From a virus: a DNA stretch of 21,072 nucleotides. Positions 13,052 to 19,438 of this stretch are shown one piece after another. Location of the stretch: the IMG/VR virus record IMGVR_UViG_3300025949_000098, positions 1-21,072 of that record, one strand, 5' to 3'. The translations under genes and the position numbers were made by a program. Positions within the stretch are counted from its first letter, which is position 1. Each line of letters opens with the position of its first letter. The notes beneath the pieces were generated by a model, which saw nothing but the letters and a program-made list of their open reading frames with translations, did not search any database and was not told the DNA's origin.

Positions 13052-14611
13052 CTACGTGTACAAGATCGTAACCGACGGATCAGGAAAGCTGATGCTCGTC
13101 GTAACCCCACCCGTCACATTGACCGTCGTGCGCGTCCCATCCACACCAGGCGTCTGCACCGAGGAGGTCATCTGCCACATGTTTACCGTCCCATTCCCCT
13201 GCGCATTCAGCGACGCCCCAAGCGGAACATGGCTCAACGCCACCGTCCCGCTCTTGGCGCCCAGCCCAGGATTGACGATCGTCATGCCAAACCGCCCCGA
13301 CGCAGGCGTCGTCGCAATCACCTTCAACCCATTCGGATTGGTCGGAACACTCCACCGCGACCCAAACACATTCCGAACGCCAGCCCCCATGTAATACGCA
13401 ATCGGCGTCGTCTGGATCGAAGTGCCATTGCCATTGTTGTCAGCAATCACGCCATTGAACGCCTGCCCACCATCATCCCAAATCGCCAGCCACATCGGGC
13501 ACTTGCAAGCACTCAAATTGTTGAACTGATTGACCGCCAGCCACGTCACCGCGTCGATCGACCACATGTCCGGCCGGTTGCCATTAAACCCCACATTGCC
13601 CGCAACCATGACCGATGTCGGCGTGTATCCAGCCGGCATATCAGTCGCGAAAAGATTGCTGATCCCCGGCGACATCCACTGCTGCGCATACGTCGGACTG
13701 GTGTACATCGGGGGACCCAGCGGCGTACTGCTGCCATTCCCGTCATTGAACGCATCCCACGTCACGCCATCAGGCTTCGGACTGCACGCCGTCAAAAAGC
13801 TCTTGGTGTTCGCACCCTGATAAAACGACCACACCGGCCCCGACACAACATAGCTCGAGCTGACCGCCTTCACCGCCGAGGTCATCGCGCTGTAATAGCT
13901 CGCCGTGGTCGTCGGCCCGAAGCTGTCCGGCTCATTGTGCCCAATGCACCCAATGAACGGCACAGACTTGCCGTTCGGCATCACTCGCCCAGCACCGCCA
14001 TTGTTCCACCACGCAGCCATGTTCCCTTGAGCCTGCGCATAAACAGCCGTGCTCGAGAACTGCGGAAACGCATTGAAATTACAGCCGAACAAAATGCCAG
14101 ATATGCCCAGCGGATCGACTTTGAAAAAATTGTTCACCAAGTTCGCCATGGCAGTCGGGTTCACCACAGTAGGATTGCCCGATCCATCATTCGTCCAAAA
14201 CGGCGTCGCCCCAGCCACCGTGTTCCCAGTCACAACATGCAGACCAGGATTGGCCGTCGCCATCGCCGTGGTAAATGTCGAATTGGAGTAAGCCGCAAAG
14301 CTGTTCGTGTTCGTCCCGCCACGGTTCGTCGCGTCGGCGCCATACCCCATGTAAACGCCATACATCCGCTGCGACACAACCTGCTGCGTCGCCGTGCCCG
14401 TGTAGTTCTGCGCTGACGTGAAGTCAGCCGTCAGAAACGCACTGCTCGCCGCTGGGCCATTGCCACCCGAACCACACGCATACGCCTCTGGTATGAATAA
14501 ATCCCCGAACCTGAGCAGCCGACGCCGCTCCTCCTCCCCGCACGGTTCCGCCACCGCCGGCCCAGCAATGATCGCCGCACCACCACCCAGCAACGCACGG
14601 CGCCCAATCAT
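13052..14611 (-). CDS. Exported glycoside-hydrolase-like protein (TIM-barrel with NEPD motif)
   Basis: A 519-residue protein from the ATG at 14611, which overlaps the upstream stop as ATGA. It starts with a Tat-like leader (MIGRRALLGGGAAIIAGPAV), followed by a short module (CGEEERRRLLRFGDLFIPEA then YACG) shared with the upstream gene product. The main domain looks like a clan-A glycosidase barrel: FIGCIGHNEPDSFGP near residue 227 places a Glu where GH5/GH39-type enzymes have the acid/base. The second catalytic Glu is not obvious; the candidate later strand reads PMWLAIWDDGG. A C-terminal beta-sandwich (about 430-519) follows. It may cleave or bind host or extracellular polysaccharide. Exact GH family is uncertain. 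Codons look more often T-ending than in the portal gene, possibly a separate origin. Confidence 0.65.
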   Translation of the reverse strand: MIGRRALLGGGAAIIAGPAVAEPCGEEERRRLLRFGDLFIPEAYACGSGGNGPAASSAFLTADFTSAQNYTGTATQQVVSQRMYGVYMGYGADATNRGGTNTNSFAAYSNSTFTTAMATANPGLHVVTGNTVAGATPFWTNDGSGNPTVVNPTAMANLVNNFFKVDPLGISGILFGCNFNAFPQFSSTAVYAQAQGNMAAWWNNGGAGRVMPNGKSVPFIGCIGHNEPDSFGPTTTASYYSAMTSAVKAVSSSYVVSGPVWSFYQGANTKSFLTACSPKPDGVTWDAFNDGNGSSTPLGPPMYTSPTYAQQWMSPGISNLFATDMPAGYTPTSVMVAGNVGFNGNRPDMWSIDAVTWLAVNQFNNLSACKCPMWLAIWDDGGQAFNGVIADNNGNGTSIQTTPIAYYMGAGVRNVFGSRWSVPTNPNGLKVIATTPASGRFGMTIVNPGLGAKSGTVALSHVPLGASLNAQGNGTVNMWQMTSSVQTPGVDGTRTTVNVTGGVTTSISFPDPSVTILYT

Positions 14612-15519
14612 GGCACCGGGCCGGTGCCAGGCAGCCAATACGCCACGTAATCAACCTGCCCAAACGACGGCGATGCCACAGGCGCCGAGATAAATCCCGT
14701 CCCGCCCGCAGTCCCGCCACTGAACCAATCCAAGAAGATAAACATCGGATTGACGTAGCCAGCCGGCAGCGCCGTCGACACCTGCACCACACGATCAATG
14801 AGCAGCGAAACCTGTGTGTTCGTGACCTTCACGCCATACTGATGAAAGCCGGTCACATTCACCGGCTGCGCCATCTGGAACGTGAACCACTGAAACGTCT
14901 CAGTGTCAGTCGCAGGGTCCCAAACATCGAAACCCGCAAAGTGACTGCTGTCAGCGTTCGTCACACAATCGAATATCCCGATCTGCTGACGCCCGGTCTG
15001 ATCATTCAGCCAGAAAACAAAATTACTCCCCGGCAACACCGGAACCGCAGCACGAACCTCCCAATACCCCTGTACCGCATGCTGGAACGTGTTGAACGTG
15101 TGCAGCTGCCCGCCAATCAACGCATCCCCGCCCGTGTTCGTCGGGTTGGGCGAATTGTCGATCCGCATCGAGAGAATGGAGTTCGATACCGTATACACAT
15201 TGTTATACGGCGTTGCCGGGTTGAACGGATTGACCACCCACACGCCGCTGAAGTCCTGCCCGTCAACGAACGTGCTGAAAGTCCCCGCCGGCTGCCAAGT
15301 CCCGCCCGCCGCTGTGTTGCGCGTGTTGTAAAGGCTCAGCGTGTTGAAGTCGTCCGAGAAGAACGCACCAGCGATCGGGTTGTTGCCGCACGCATACGCC
15401 TGCGGGATCAAGCCAAACTTCAGTAGCTTGCGACGCTCCTGCTCGCCACAGTCCGCATACGCCATCCCAGGCAACGCAGCCGCAGCCCCCGCCAATAAGC
15501 TACGACGAGCTATCAACAT
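14608..15519 (-). CDS. Exported GH16-fold protein with substituted catalytic motif
   Basis: A 303-residue protein from the ATG at 15519 (a GTG at 15543 would add eight residues). The leader (MLIARRSLLAGAAAALPGMA) is Tat-like, followed by the same CGEQERRKLLKFGLIPQAYA-type module as the next gene. The rest matches the jelly-roll of GH16 (laminarinase, lichenase, ExoK succinoglycanase): FFSDDFNTLSLYN, a GGQLHTF strand, GYWEVRAAVPVLPGSNFVFW, HQYGVKVTNTQVSLLIDRVV and FIFLDWFSGG. The catalytic E-x-D-x-x-E strand is, however, QIGIFD (residues 179-184): all three acids are altered (Gln, Gly, Asp). It may therefore bind rather than cleave sugar. The fold is fairly secure; activity is doubtful. Confidence 0.72.
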   Translation of the reverse strand: MLIARRSLLAGAAAALPGMAYADCGEQERRKLLKFGLIPQAYACGNNPIAGAFFSDDFNTLSLYNTRNTAAGGTWQPAGTFSTFVDGQDFSGVWVVNPFNPATPYNNVYTVSNSILSMRIDNSPNPTNTGGDALIGGQLHTFNTFQHAVQGYWEVRAAVPVLPGSNFVFWLNDQTGRQQIGIFDCVTNADSSHFAGFDVWDPATDTETFQWFTFQMAQPVNVTGFHQYGVKVTNTQVSLLIDRVVQVSTALPAGYVNPMFIFLDWFSGGTAGGTGFISAPVASPSFGQVDYVAYWLPGTGPVP

Positions 15520-15754
15520 TCTGGTAGACGTGCTGGTAGACACTCGGTGGCGTTGGCGCCGGCATATAGGTGCTCATCACCTCCGCCATGGTCGGCTCAA
15601 TGCTTGGATTGTCAGCGGCAGCAATGGCAGCATCAGCACACGAATACCAACGCCTGCGATCCAGAACCTGTGGCCACAAAGTCTGACCGCTCGTGGCAGC
15701 GTAGTAAATCGCACGCGCTACAGCCTCGCGACGAGGATTGTAACTTTGTATCAC
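15500..15754 (-). CDS. Small accessory protein with ARAI-type module
   Basis: An 84-residue protein from the GTG at 15754, which overlaps the upstream stop as GTGA; the longer reading to a TTG at 15766 is less likely. Residues 7-48 (PRREAVARAIYYAATSGQTL then W, P, and later DAAIAAADNPSIEP) resemble the neighbouring zinc-finger protein's helical part (VARAI, W-P, AIAAL, D-P-x-V-E). The C-terminus is Pro/Tyr/Gln-rich (APTPPSVYQHVYQN) and its gene end runs 20 bases into the GH16-like gene. A 9-bp direct repeat, CTGGTAGAC at 15521 and 15533, encodes the VYQ-VYQ part. Function unknown. Confidence 0.6.
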   Translation of the reverse strand: MIQSYNPRREAVARAIYYAATSGQTLWPQVLDRRRWYSCADAAIAAADNPSIEPTMAEVMSTYMPAPTPPSVYQHVYQNVDSSS

Positions 15755-16071
15755 GACGCAGCACAATCAATCATCGCCTGCCAGACCGCCACCGCAGCAT
15801 CGTTCGACACCGCACCGGCAGTCGCACCCGCGCCAATCATCTCCACAGTCGGATCACGCAGCGCCGCTATTGCCGTCTTCGCTGCCTCCAGAAACACAGG
15901 CCACTTTGCCGGTGCAATTCCTTCCTCCATCGCAATCGCGCGAGCCACATGCTCCACCACACCCGACATAACTTGCTCCCGAGCAGCACCGCACACACCC
16001 CTATGGTGCCACACCTCACTCAGCGGAACGTCCGCCCCGCACTCCTGGCATCGGGCAGTGTGCTCGGTCAT
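15751..16071 (-). CDS. Zinc-finger accessory protein
   Basis: A 106-residue protein whose N-terminus carries a likely C2HC zinc finger (RCQECGADVPLSEVWHHRGV then CG; Cys8, Cys11, one of the His pair, Cys27). The remaining helical part (EHVARAIAMEEGIAPAKWPV, FLEAAKTAIAALRDPTVEMI, VAVWQAMIDCA) matches a motif common in small phage proteins of alphaproteobacteria: ARAI, a Trp, an Ala-rich helix, D-P-T-x-x-M, then a W-x-A-M-I-D end. The ATG at 16071 overlaps the preceding stop as ATGA. The function of this family is unknown to me. Confidence 0.65.
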   Translation of the reverse strand: MTEHTARCQECGADVPLSEVWHHRGVCGAAREQVMSGVVEHVARAIAMEEGIAPAKWPVFLEAAKTAIAALRDPTVEMIGAGATAGAVSNDAAVAVWQAMIDCAAS

Positions 16072-16505
16072 AGCTCCGTCGCTTTCACACGCTCGATCAT
16101 CGAGCGGTGCCGCTTCTCCTCCATGACCGCAGCGCGCCCCCGCTGCGCGTCGTGGTACCTCACGCCAGCCTCACGCAAGATCTCGTCGAATATGGGACGA
16201 GGCAGCTTGTCCTTGGCAACATTCACAATCCAATTCGCAAACTCGTGCTTGCCTTGAGGCGTCCAGCGACCGCGCTTGCTGATTTCCCTCTGCACAAACT
16301 CAATCTGCTTACCGATACGCCGCTTCTCTCTCGGATCGTCAGCGCGGATATACGCTTCATTCAAAGCCTTAAACGCCCGCTGCAGATTGCGACGCTCCTG
16401 CATCGGCGTTACAGGCACATCCTTCACACCAGAAGTCTGTAGCGCAGCCTGCTTGTTTACCGGCGTCGTCCACACAATCCGGTCAGGGCGAGTGACAAGG
16501 CTCAC
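16068..16505 (-). CDS. Basic helical protein of unknown function
   Basis: A 145-residue protein from the GTG at 16505, which overlaps the endolysin stop as GTGA; the upstream extension of the frame is antiphase to the endolysin and not coding. It is basic, with alternating helices: PMQERRNLQRAFKALNEAYI, DPREKRRIGKQIEFVQREIS, and a C-terminal VMEEKRHRSMIERVKATEL. A middle segment reads GRWTPQGKHEFANWIVNVAK. There is no signal, membrane segment or recognisable catalytic motif. The basic character could mean nucleic-acid binding, but that is a guess. It sits directly downstream of the endolysin. Confidence 0.65.
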   Translation of the reverse strand: MSLVTRPDRIVWTTPVNKQAALQTSGVKDVPVTPMQERRNLQRAFKALNEAYIRADDPREKRRIGKQIEFVQREISKRGRWTPQGKHEFANWIVNVAKDKLPRPIFDEILREAGVRYHDAQRGRAAVMEEKRHRSMIERVKATEL

Positions 16506-17044
16506 GGCATCGCCGCCTGCATCGATCGCTCGCGACACGCCGCAGCCCGCGTGTAAAGCCCAGGGAACACATCCTGAAAGCCAAGGTCGTTGTAGTAAGC
16601 CACCCGCGCCCCATACACCCGATCGATGTACGCCTCGTCCGCATTGATAGCCGCTATGGTGATGTCGCCAATGATCCCATCGAGCGGTTGCACATCGAGG
16701 ATCTTCTGTATCTCCAACGCCGCTCCGCCACTCGTCCAGCACCAGTCCACCGTGCTGATGTCCGCACCGAGCCGCACGTCCAACATCCCCAGCCGCTCCC
16801 AGTAATACGACCAGGCCAGCATCTGCATGTCGTCCTGCGACGACGCTACGAACGCAGCAAAGCTCGCATCAGCATACCCGCACCACCGCCGCGCATCCTG
16901 CCAAGTGGGAAACGTAAAGCCCCACCGAGTCGGTGGATCGTTCGGCGAGCCAGTGTCGTCCGCCTGACCGTCATTTTCTGGTCGCATGTTAAACGCCCAC
17001 CACGCATTGAAGCCGTGGCTGTATGGCTGCGGCGCGGATCTCAT
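16502..17044 (-). CDS. Endolysin, GH108-type N-acetylmuramidase with PG-binding end
   Basis: A 180-residue protein that should hydrolyse peptidoglycan to release virions. The catalytic half resembles GH108 (TtsA-like) lysozymes: FNAWWAFNMRPENDG with a Glu at 23 in the place of the family's E-G-G catalytic Glu, then SPNDPPTRWGFTFPTW corresponding to the D-P-G-G-P-T-R-W-G-V-T motif, and SYYWERLGML for the W-x-x-L segment. The second half (VDWCWTSGGAALEIQKILDV, QPLDGIIGDITIAAIN) is like the peptidoglycan-binding domain 3. Length is typical for this group. No signal peptide is present, so it needs a holin. The usual E-G-G is changed to E-N-D-G. The ATG at 17044 overlaps the upstream stop as ATGA. 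Confidence 0.78.
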   Translation of the reverse strand: MRSAPQPYSHGFNAWWAFNMRPENDGQADDTGSPNDPPTRWGFTFPTWQDARRWCGYADASFAAFVASSQDDMQMLAWSYYWERLGMLDVRLGADISTVDWCWTSGGAALEIQKILDVQPLDGIIGDITIAAINADEAYIDRVYGARVAYYNDLGFQDVFPGLYTRAAACRERSMQAAMP

Positions 17045-17256
17045 CGCGCCAACATCGCCCCCGAATGCCCATAGTCCGTCTGCTTACGCCGCGTCTGCTT
17101 ACGCCGCGTCAGCCAACGCGCATTCGCCTTGCGCCACCGCTTCGCGCGCTCGCGATTGCACTCGCGACAGCACGCAATGGGATGGCCAGCACCGCTATTC
17201 CATAGCGCGACGTTATCGGCGGACAGTTCGTGGCCGCGCTGGCAATGCCGCGTCAC
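17041..17256 (-). CDS. Small zinc-ribbon protein, HNH-associated type
   Basis: A 71-residue basic protein from the GTG at 17256 (GTGA overlap). The N-terminus CQRGHELSADNVALWNSGAG followed by CCRECNRERAKRWRKAN is the zinc ribbon commonly found before HNH nuclease domains (C-x2-G-H, N-x-x, C-R-x-C-x-R-E-R). The HNH catalytic part is missing, so it is either a truncated nuclease or a free DNA-binding ribbon. A tandem 15-bp duplication encodes RRKQTRRKQT near the end. The gene precedes the endolysin, with ATGA coupling. Confidence 0.65.
   Translation of the reverse strand: MTRHCQRGHELSADNVALWNSGAGHPIACCRECNRERAKRWRKANARWLTRRKQTRRKQTDYGHSGAMLAR
17078..17107. repeat. Tandem 15-bp duplication
   Basis: The unit GTCTGCTTACGCCGC occurs twice head to tail (17078-17092 and 17093-17107), followed by another GTC. 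On the minus strand it adds five residues in frame (RRKQT twice) to the zinc-ribbon protein. This is probably replication slippage and maintains the reading frame. Confidence 0.9.
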
Positions 17257-17597
17257 CGCACCAGCCTCGCAATTCGCCCCACAGCCGCGTCAGAACCGCT
17301 AGGCACACGCCCCGCCCTCTCTACCGCCGTGCTCAGCCCGGATCGCTGTGCCGGCGTGGTGCGACCGGCAATCAGGTGATCGCACACACGGTCAACGTGG
17401 CGCTGCACTTCCACATCGGTCGGTGTCTGCTCCACGGTCTCAGAATGCGGCGAATCGGACATCGACGCTGGCTCATGCGCCGCAGACCCATCATCAACCA
17501 AGCCATAGTAGCGCTTGACCGCCTCGAACGCCTGCGACCGCAGCTCCGGCCGGGCCTGCATCTCGGCACGCTCAAGCATCTCGATCCATCTACTCAT
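17253..17597 (-). CDS. Hydrophilic protein of unknown function
   Basis: A 114-residue protein from the ATG at 17597, with GGAGG seven bases upstream and an eight-base overlap with the upstream gene; the longer open frame upstream is antiphase to that gene. It begins MSRWIEMLERAEMQARPELR, continues as a helix through AFEAVKRYYGLVDDG, has a Ser/Glu/Thr-rich, probably disordered middle, then a helical part (VEVQRHVDRVCDHLIAGRTT). No domain is recognised. Coupling through GTGA to the zinc-ribbon gene places it in the late or middle operon. Confidence 0.6.
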   Translation of the reverse strand: MSRWIEMLERAEMQARPELRSQAFEAVKRYYGLVDDGSAAHEPASMSDSPHSETVEQTPTDVEVQRHVDRVCDHLIAGRTTPAQRSGLSTAVERAGRVPSGSDAAVGRIARLVR

Positions 17598-17877
17598 CCG
17601 CGAACCTCCAGCCATTGATCTGCCGCGATGCGCGGTAATGCGCGGAGTTCGGCGACATGCCGTAAGCACGAGCCGCAGCACGCACCGATGCGAACACGCC
17701 GCGATGTGTGTGAACCGGGCACGCCGTTTTCGCCCGCGCCGGCCAGCCATGCCGCGCCCGCAGCTTGCAAAGCGCCGTCCGCGTCGTGCCATGCGCCGCG
17801 GCAATCTCCTCGACGGTCAGTGCCGGGTCATTCCACTCACGGCGAATCTCAACAATCCTCGCGTAGCTGTAGCTCAT
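17590..17877 (-). CDS. HTH protein with homing-type C-terminal module
   Basis: A 95-residue protein. Residues about 8-45 form a helix-turn-helix (REWNDPALTVEEIAAAHGTT, RTALCKLRARHGW) like those of sigma-like or GcrA-like regulators. Residues 55-90 (VHTHRGVFASVRAAARAYGM then SPNSAHYRASRQINGW) match the module seen in the plus-strand GIY-YIG protein here: V-x-T-x-x-G-x-F-A-S, A-A-R, G-x-S, A-S, G-W. Such modules (NUMOD-like) bind DNA in homing endonucleases. Together this suggests a small DNA-binding regulator or the remains of a homing enzyme. ATGA coupling joins it to the endonuclease VII gene upstream. Confidence 0.65.
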   Translation of the reverse strand: MSYSYARIVEIRREWNDPALTVEEIAAAHGTTRTALCKLRARHGWPARAKTACPVHTHRGVFASVRAAARAYGMSPNSAHYRASRQINGWRFADE

Positions 17878-18389
17878 GGCTCGCTCACATCCGGCGTTAG
17901 TTGTTCGCCTTCTGTGTTCCGTCCGATCCGTTGCTCAATCGCCTGCCGTGCACGATGCCGCTCAATGTAAGCCGCCATCGCCCGCAACAGCGCCGGATCA
18001 TCATTGGCGCGGCCAATAGTCGTATTGCATCGAGGGCAGAGCAGACCCCTTACCTGGCCAGTCTCGTGGTCATGATCGATATGGCGAATGCAGAAATCAA
18101 AGTCTTCATCGCAGATCGCGCAATGGTTCTGCTGTCTCTCGACCAGCCTCGCGAATGTCGCTGGGTCCAGGCCATAGGTCTTGATACGATGCTTAGCCGC
18201 GAACTCCTCGCGACGGTTCGCATAGTCCGCCCTCCTCGCGACCGCGCGGCACTCGATGCACTGCGAGTGTAATCCGTCCTTGTTGCCCTGGCAGCGCACA
18301 AACCACGATGGGTGCAACAGCCGCTTGCACGACGAGCAGCCACGCGGCGTATCAGGAAACAACGTCAGCTTGGAGCGAGACTGCTTCAC
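17874..18389 (-). CDS. Recombination endonuclease VII-like HNH nuclease
   Basis: A 171-residue protein of the T4 endonuclease VII (gp49) type, which cleaves branched DNA such as Holliday junctions before packaging. An N-terminal zinc ribbon (CSSCKRLLHPSWF, Cys18/21, then CIECRA, Cys44/47) is followed by the diagnostic YGLDPATFARLVERQQNHCA, IC, HIDHDHETGQVRGLLCPRCN (ββα-metal core, residues 103-122; zinc cysteines 90, 93, 118, 121), and a trailing helix DDPALLRAMAAYIERH. The GTG at 18389 has GAGG seven bases upstream and overlaps the previous stop as GTGA. High confidence for the family; the exact in vivo substrate is inferred. Confidence 0.88.
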   Translation of the reverse strand: MKQSRSKLTLFPDTPRGCSSCKRLLHPSWFVRCQGNKDGLHSQCIECRAVARRADYANRREEFAAKHRIKTYGLDPATFARLVERQQNHCAICDEDFDFCIRHIDHDHETGQVRGLLCPRCNTTIGRANDDPALLRAMAAYIERHRARQAIEQRIGRNTEGEQLTPDVSEP

Positions 18390-18562
18390 GCGTTATCCTC
18401 GCGAACTTCGCCAGTTATCAGATGCAACTCAGGGTTACGGGCGATAATTTGCGTTTGCGGACGTGATAACACCCACGACGCACTAACAGCTGATCCCAGC
18501 ACCAGCGCCCAGCTAACGGACACTGATTGCTGCTGTATATGCGATTGTGTGTATTCTGCCAT
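18386..18562 (-). CDS. Small 58-residue single-TM protein
   Basis: A short gene filling the gap between two coupled genes. The ATG at 18562 shares one base with the upstream stop (TGATG), and its TGA overlaps the endonuclease VII start as GTGA. The protein begins MAEYTQSHIQQQ, has a moderately hydrophobic stretch at residues 13-32 (VSVSWALVLGSAVSASWVL) that may span the membrane once, and ends in a polar tail (RPQTQIIARNPELHLITGEV). The perfect coupling at both ends supports it. The function is unknown. Confidence 0.7.
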   Translation of the reverse strand: MAEYTQSHIQQQSVSVSWALVLGSAVSASWVLSRPQTQIIARNPELHLITGEVREDNA

Positions 18563-18849
18563 CAATGCACCGCCGGGCGATCAGGCCGCGTCGCCAGCGC
18601 GTGCGTGGTCATCTCCAGCAGCACCGCCTGAAACATCTGCTCATTCGGCGAGCCGGCTGCAAGCTCCGCGATCAGCATCGAGAACGCCACCATGATCACG
18701 CCTACCGGCTGGTCACGCACCACGTCCGCAAACCGCTCGAGCACACGCCCAACCTCGTCACCGTCGAGGTGGAGTACGATGGCCTGGGTGACAGCGCGAG
18801 CATCCTCCTGCAGTTCGGTCGCCCGCTCCATCACCTCTGCGTCGGTCAC
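18562..18849 (-). CDS. Helical protein of unknown function
   Basis: A 95-residue protein from the GTG at 18849, coupled by GTGA to the upstream gene. It is predicted to be all alpha-helical: an acidic start (MTDAEVMERATELQEDARAV), then LDGDEVGRVLERFADVV, then an amphipathic stretch VGVIMVAFSMLIAELAAG and a last helix EQMFQAVLLEMTTHAL. No conserved catalytic motif is visible. The hydrophobic section is probably a helix of the core rather than a membrane segment. I do not recognise the family. Confidence 0.6.
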   Translation of the reverse strand: MTDAEVMERATELQEDARAVTQAIVLHLDGDEVGRVLERFADVVRDQPVGVIMVAFSMLIAELAAGSPNEQMFQAVLLEMTTHALATRPDRPAVH

Positions 18850-19070
18850 TGCCGCTCCTCTGGCAGCCCCAGCGCGTGCTCGTCCTCGACAAACACCGGA
18901 GCATTGAACACCGTGCTCAGCGCGCCACGCACCGCAGCTACCGCCAGATCGTGGGCTTTGTCAGGCGCATCGAGCGGTTGCCATTCATGGCCACAGCTGC
19001 ACTTGCGCGCGGCGCAGACAAATGCCGCCACCGCGTCCTCAAAAGCCGCACGGTCCACTTTGACAATCAT
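18846..19070 (-). CDS. Small Cys-containing protein of unknown function
   Basis: A 74-residue protein from the ATG at 19070, overlapping the preceding stop as ATGA. It begins MIVKVDRAAFEDAVAAFVCA, contains a cysteine cluster (RKCSCGHEW) that could bind a metal if it dimerises or uses His, and a helix with DKAHDLAVAAVRGALSTVF; it ends acidic. No family is recognised. It stands second in the operon that begins at 19438. Confidence 0.6.
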   Translation of the reverse strand: MIVKVDRAAFEDAVAAFVCAARKCSCGHEWQPLDAPDKAHDLAVAAVRGALSTVFNAPVFVEDEHALGLPEERQ

Positions 19071-19438
19071 AACCCCATCGCCTTTGCCAGCAGTTTGGCC
19101 ATCGCTTCCCGCTCCTCGGCGCTCAGCGCCGACAGATCAATCTTGCCGCCCTGCTCATTGCTGTGATCGCGCGGCTTGCCAATGCCACGGTCGAGCACTT
19201 CCTTGATTGCCACAATGGCAACGCGCGTATCGGTGTCGTGCATCAGCGCGATCAGTTGCTTCGCGCCCTCAATCGAATGGTCAGCGCAGAGTCGCCTGAC
19301 TGCGTGATATTCGCCGAGCTTGCCTGTGGGATTGCCTGATTGGCCCTTTTGCCACGGGTGAATGCGCCCGTAGCCATGGCTTGGCACATGAGCCGGAGGC
19401 AGCACAGTAGCCGTTCCACTAGTCGCACTGTCTGACAT
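19067..19438 (-). CDS. DUF5681-like protein, possible small terminase subunit
   Basis: A 123-residue protein and apparent first gene of the long minus-strand operon. Residues 26-42 (IHPWQKGQSGNPTGK) carry the W-x-x-G-Q-S-G-N-P-x-G motif of DUF5681, followed by a helical part (DHSIEGAKQLIALMHDTDTR, VAIVAIKEVLDRGIGKPRD) with the typical A-I-x-V-L-D-R-G-x-G-K-P ending. Proteins of this family often precede large terminase genes and are suspected to be terminase small subunits that recognise packaging sites; here it lies about 7 kb upstream of the large subunit. The C-terminal helix (LSAEEREAMAKLLAKAM) is charged. The ATG at 19438 has no strong ribosome site. Function is inferred. Confidence 0.65.
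   Translation of the reverse strand: MSDSATSGTATVLPPAHVPSHGYGRIHPWQKGQSGNPTGKLGEYHAVRRLCADHSIEGAKQLIALMHDTDTRVAIVAIKEVLDRGIGKPRDHSNEQGGKIDLSALSAEEREAMAKLLAKAMGL

Noticed and set aside
13229-14416. 395-codon plus-strand frame
   Set aside because: It is antisense to the exported barrel protein, is extremely Arg/His/Pro-rich and has no family-like motif, so it is a GC-driven shadow.
16506-16742. N-terminal extension of the basic protein downstream of the endolysin
   Set aside because: This part is antiphase to the endolysin gene; the GTG at 16505 with GTGA overlap gives a sensible start.
17598-17804. N-terminal extension of the hydrophilic protein ending at 17253
   Set aside because: Arg-rich antiphase reading of the HTH gene; the ATG at 17597 has a strong ribosome site.
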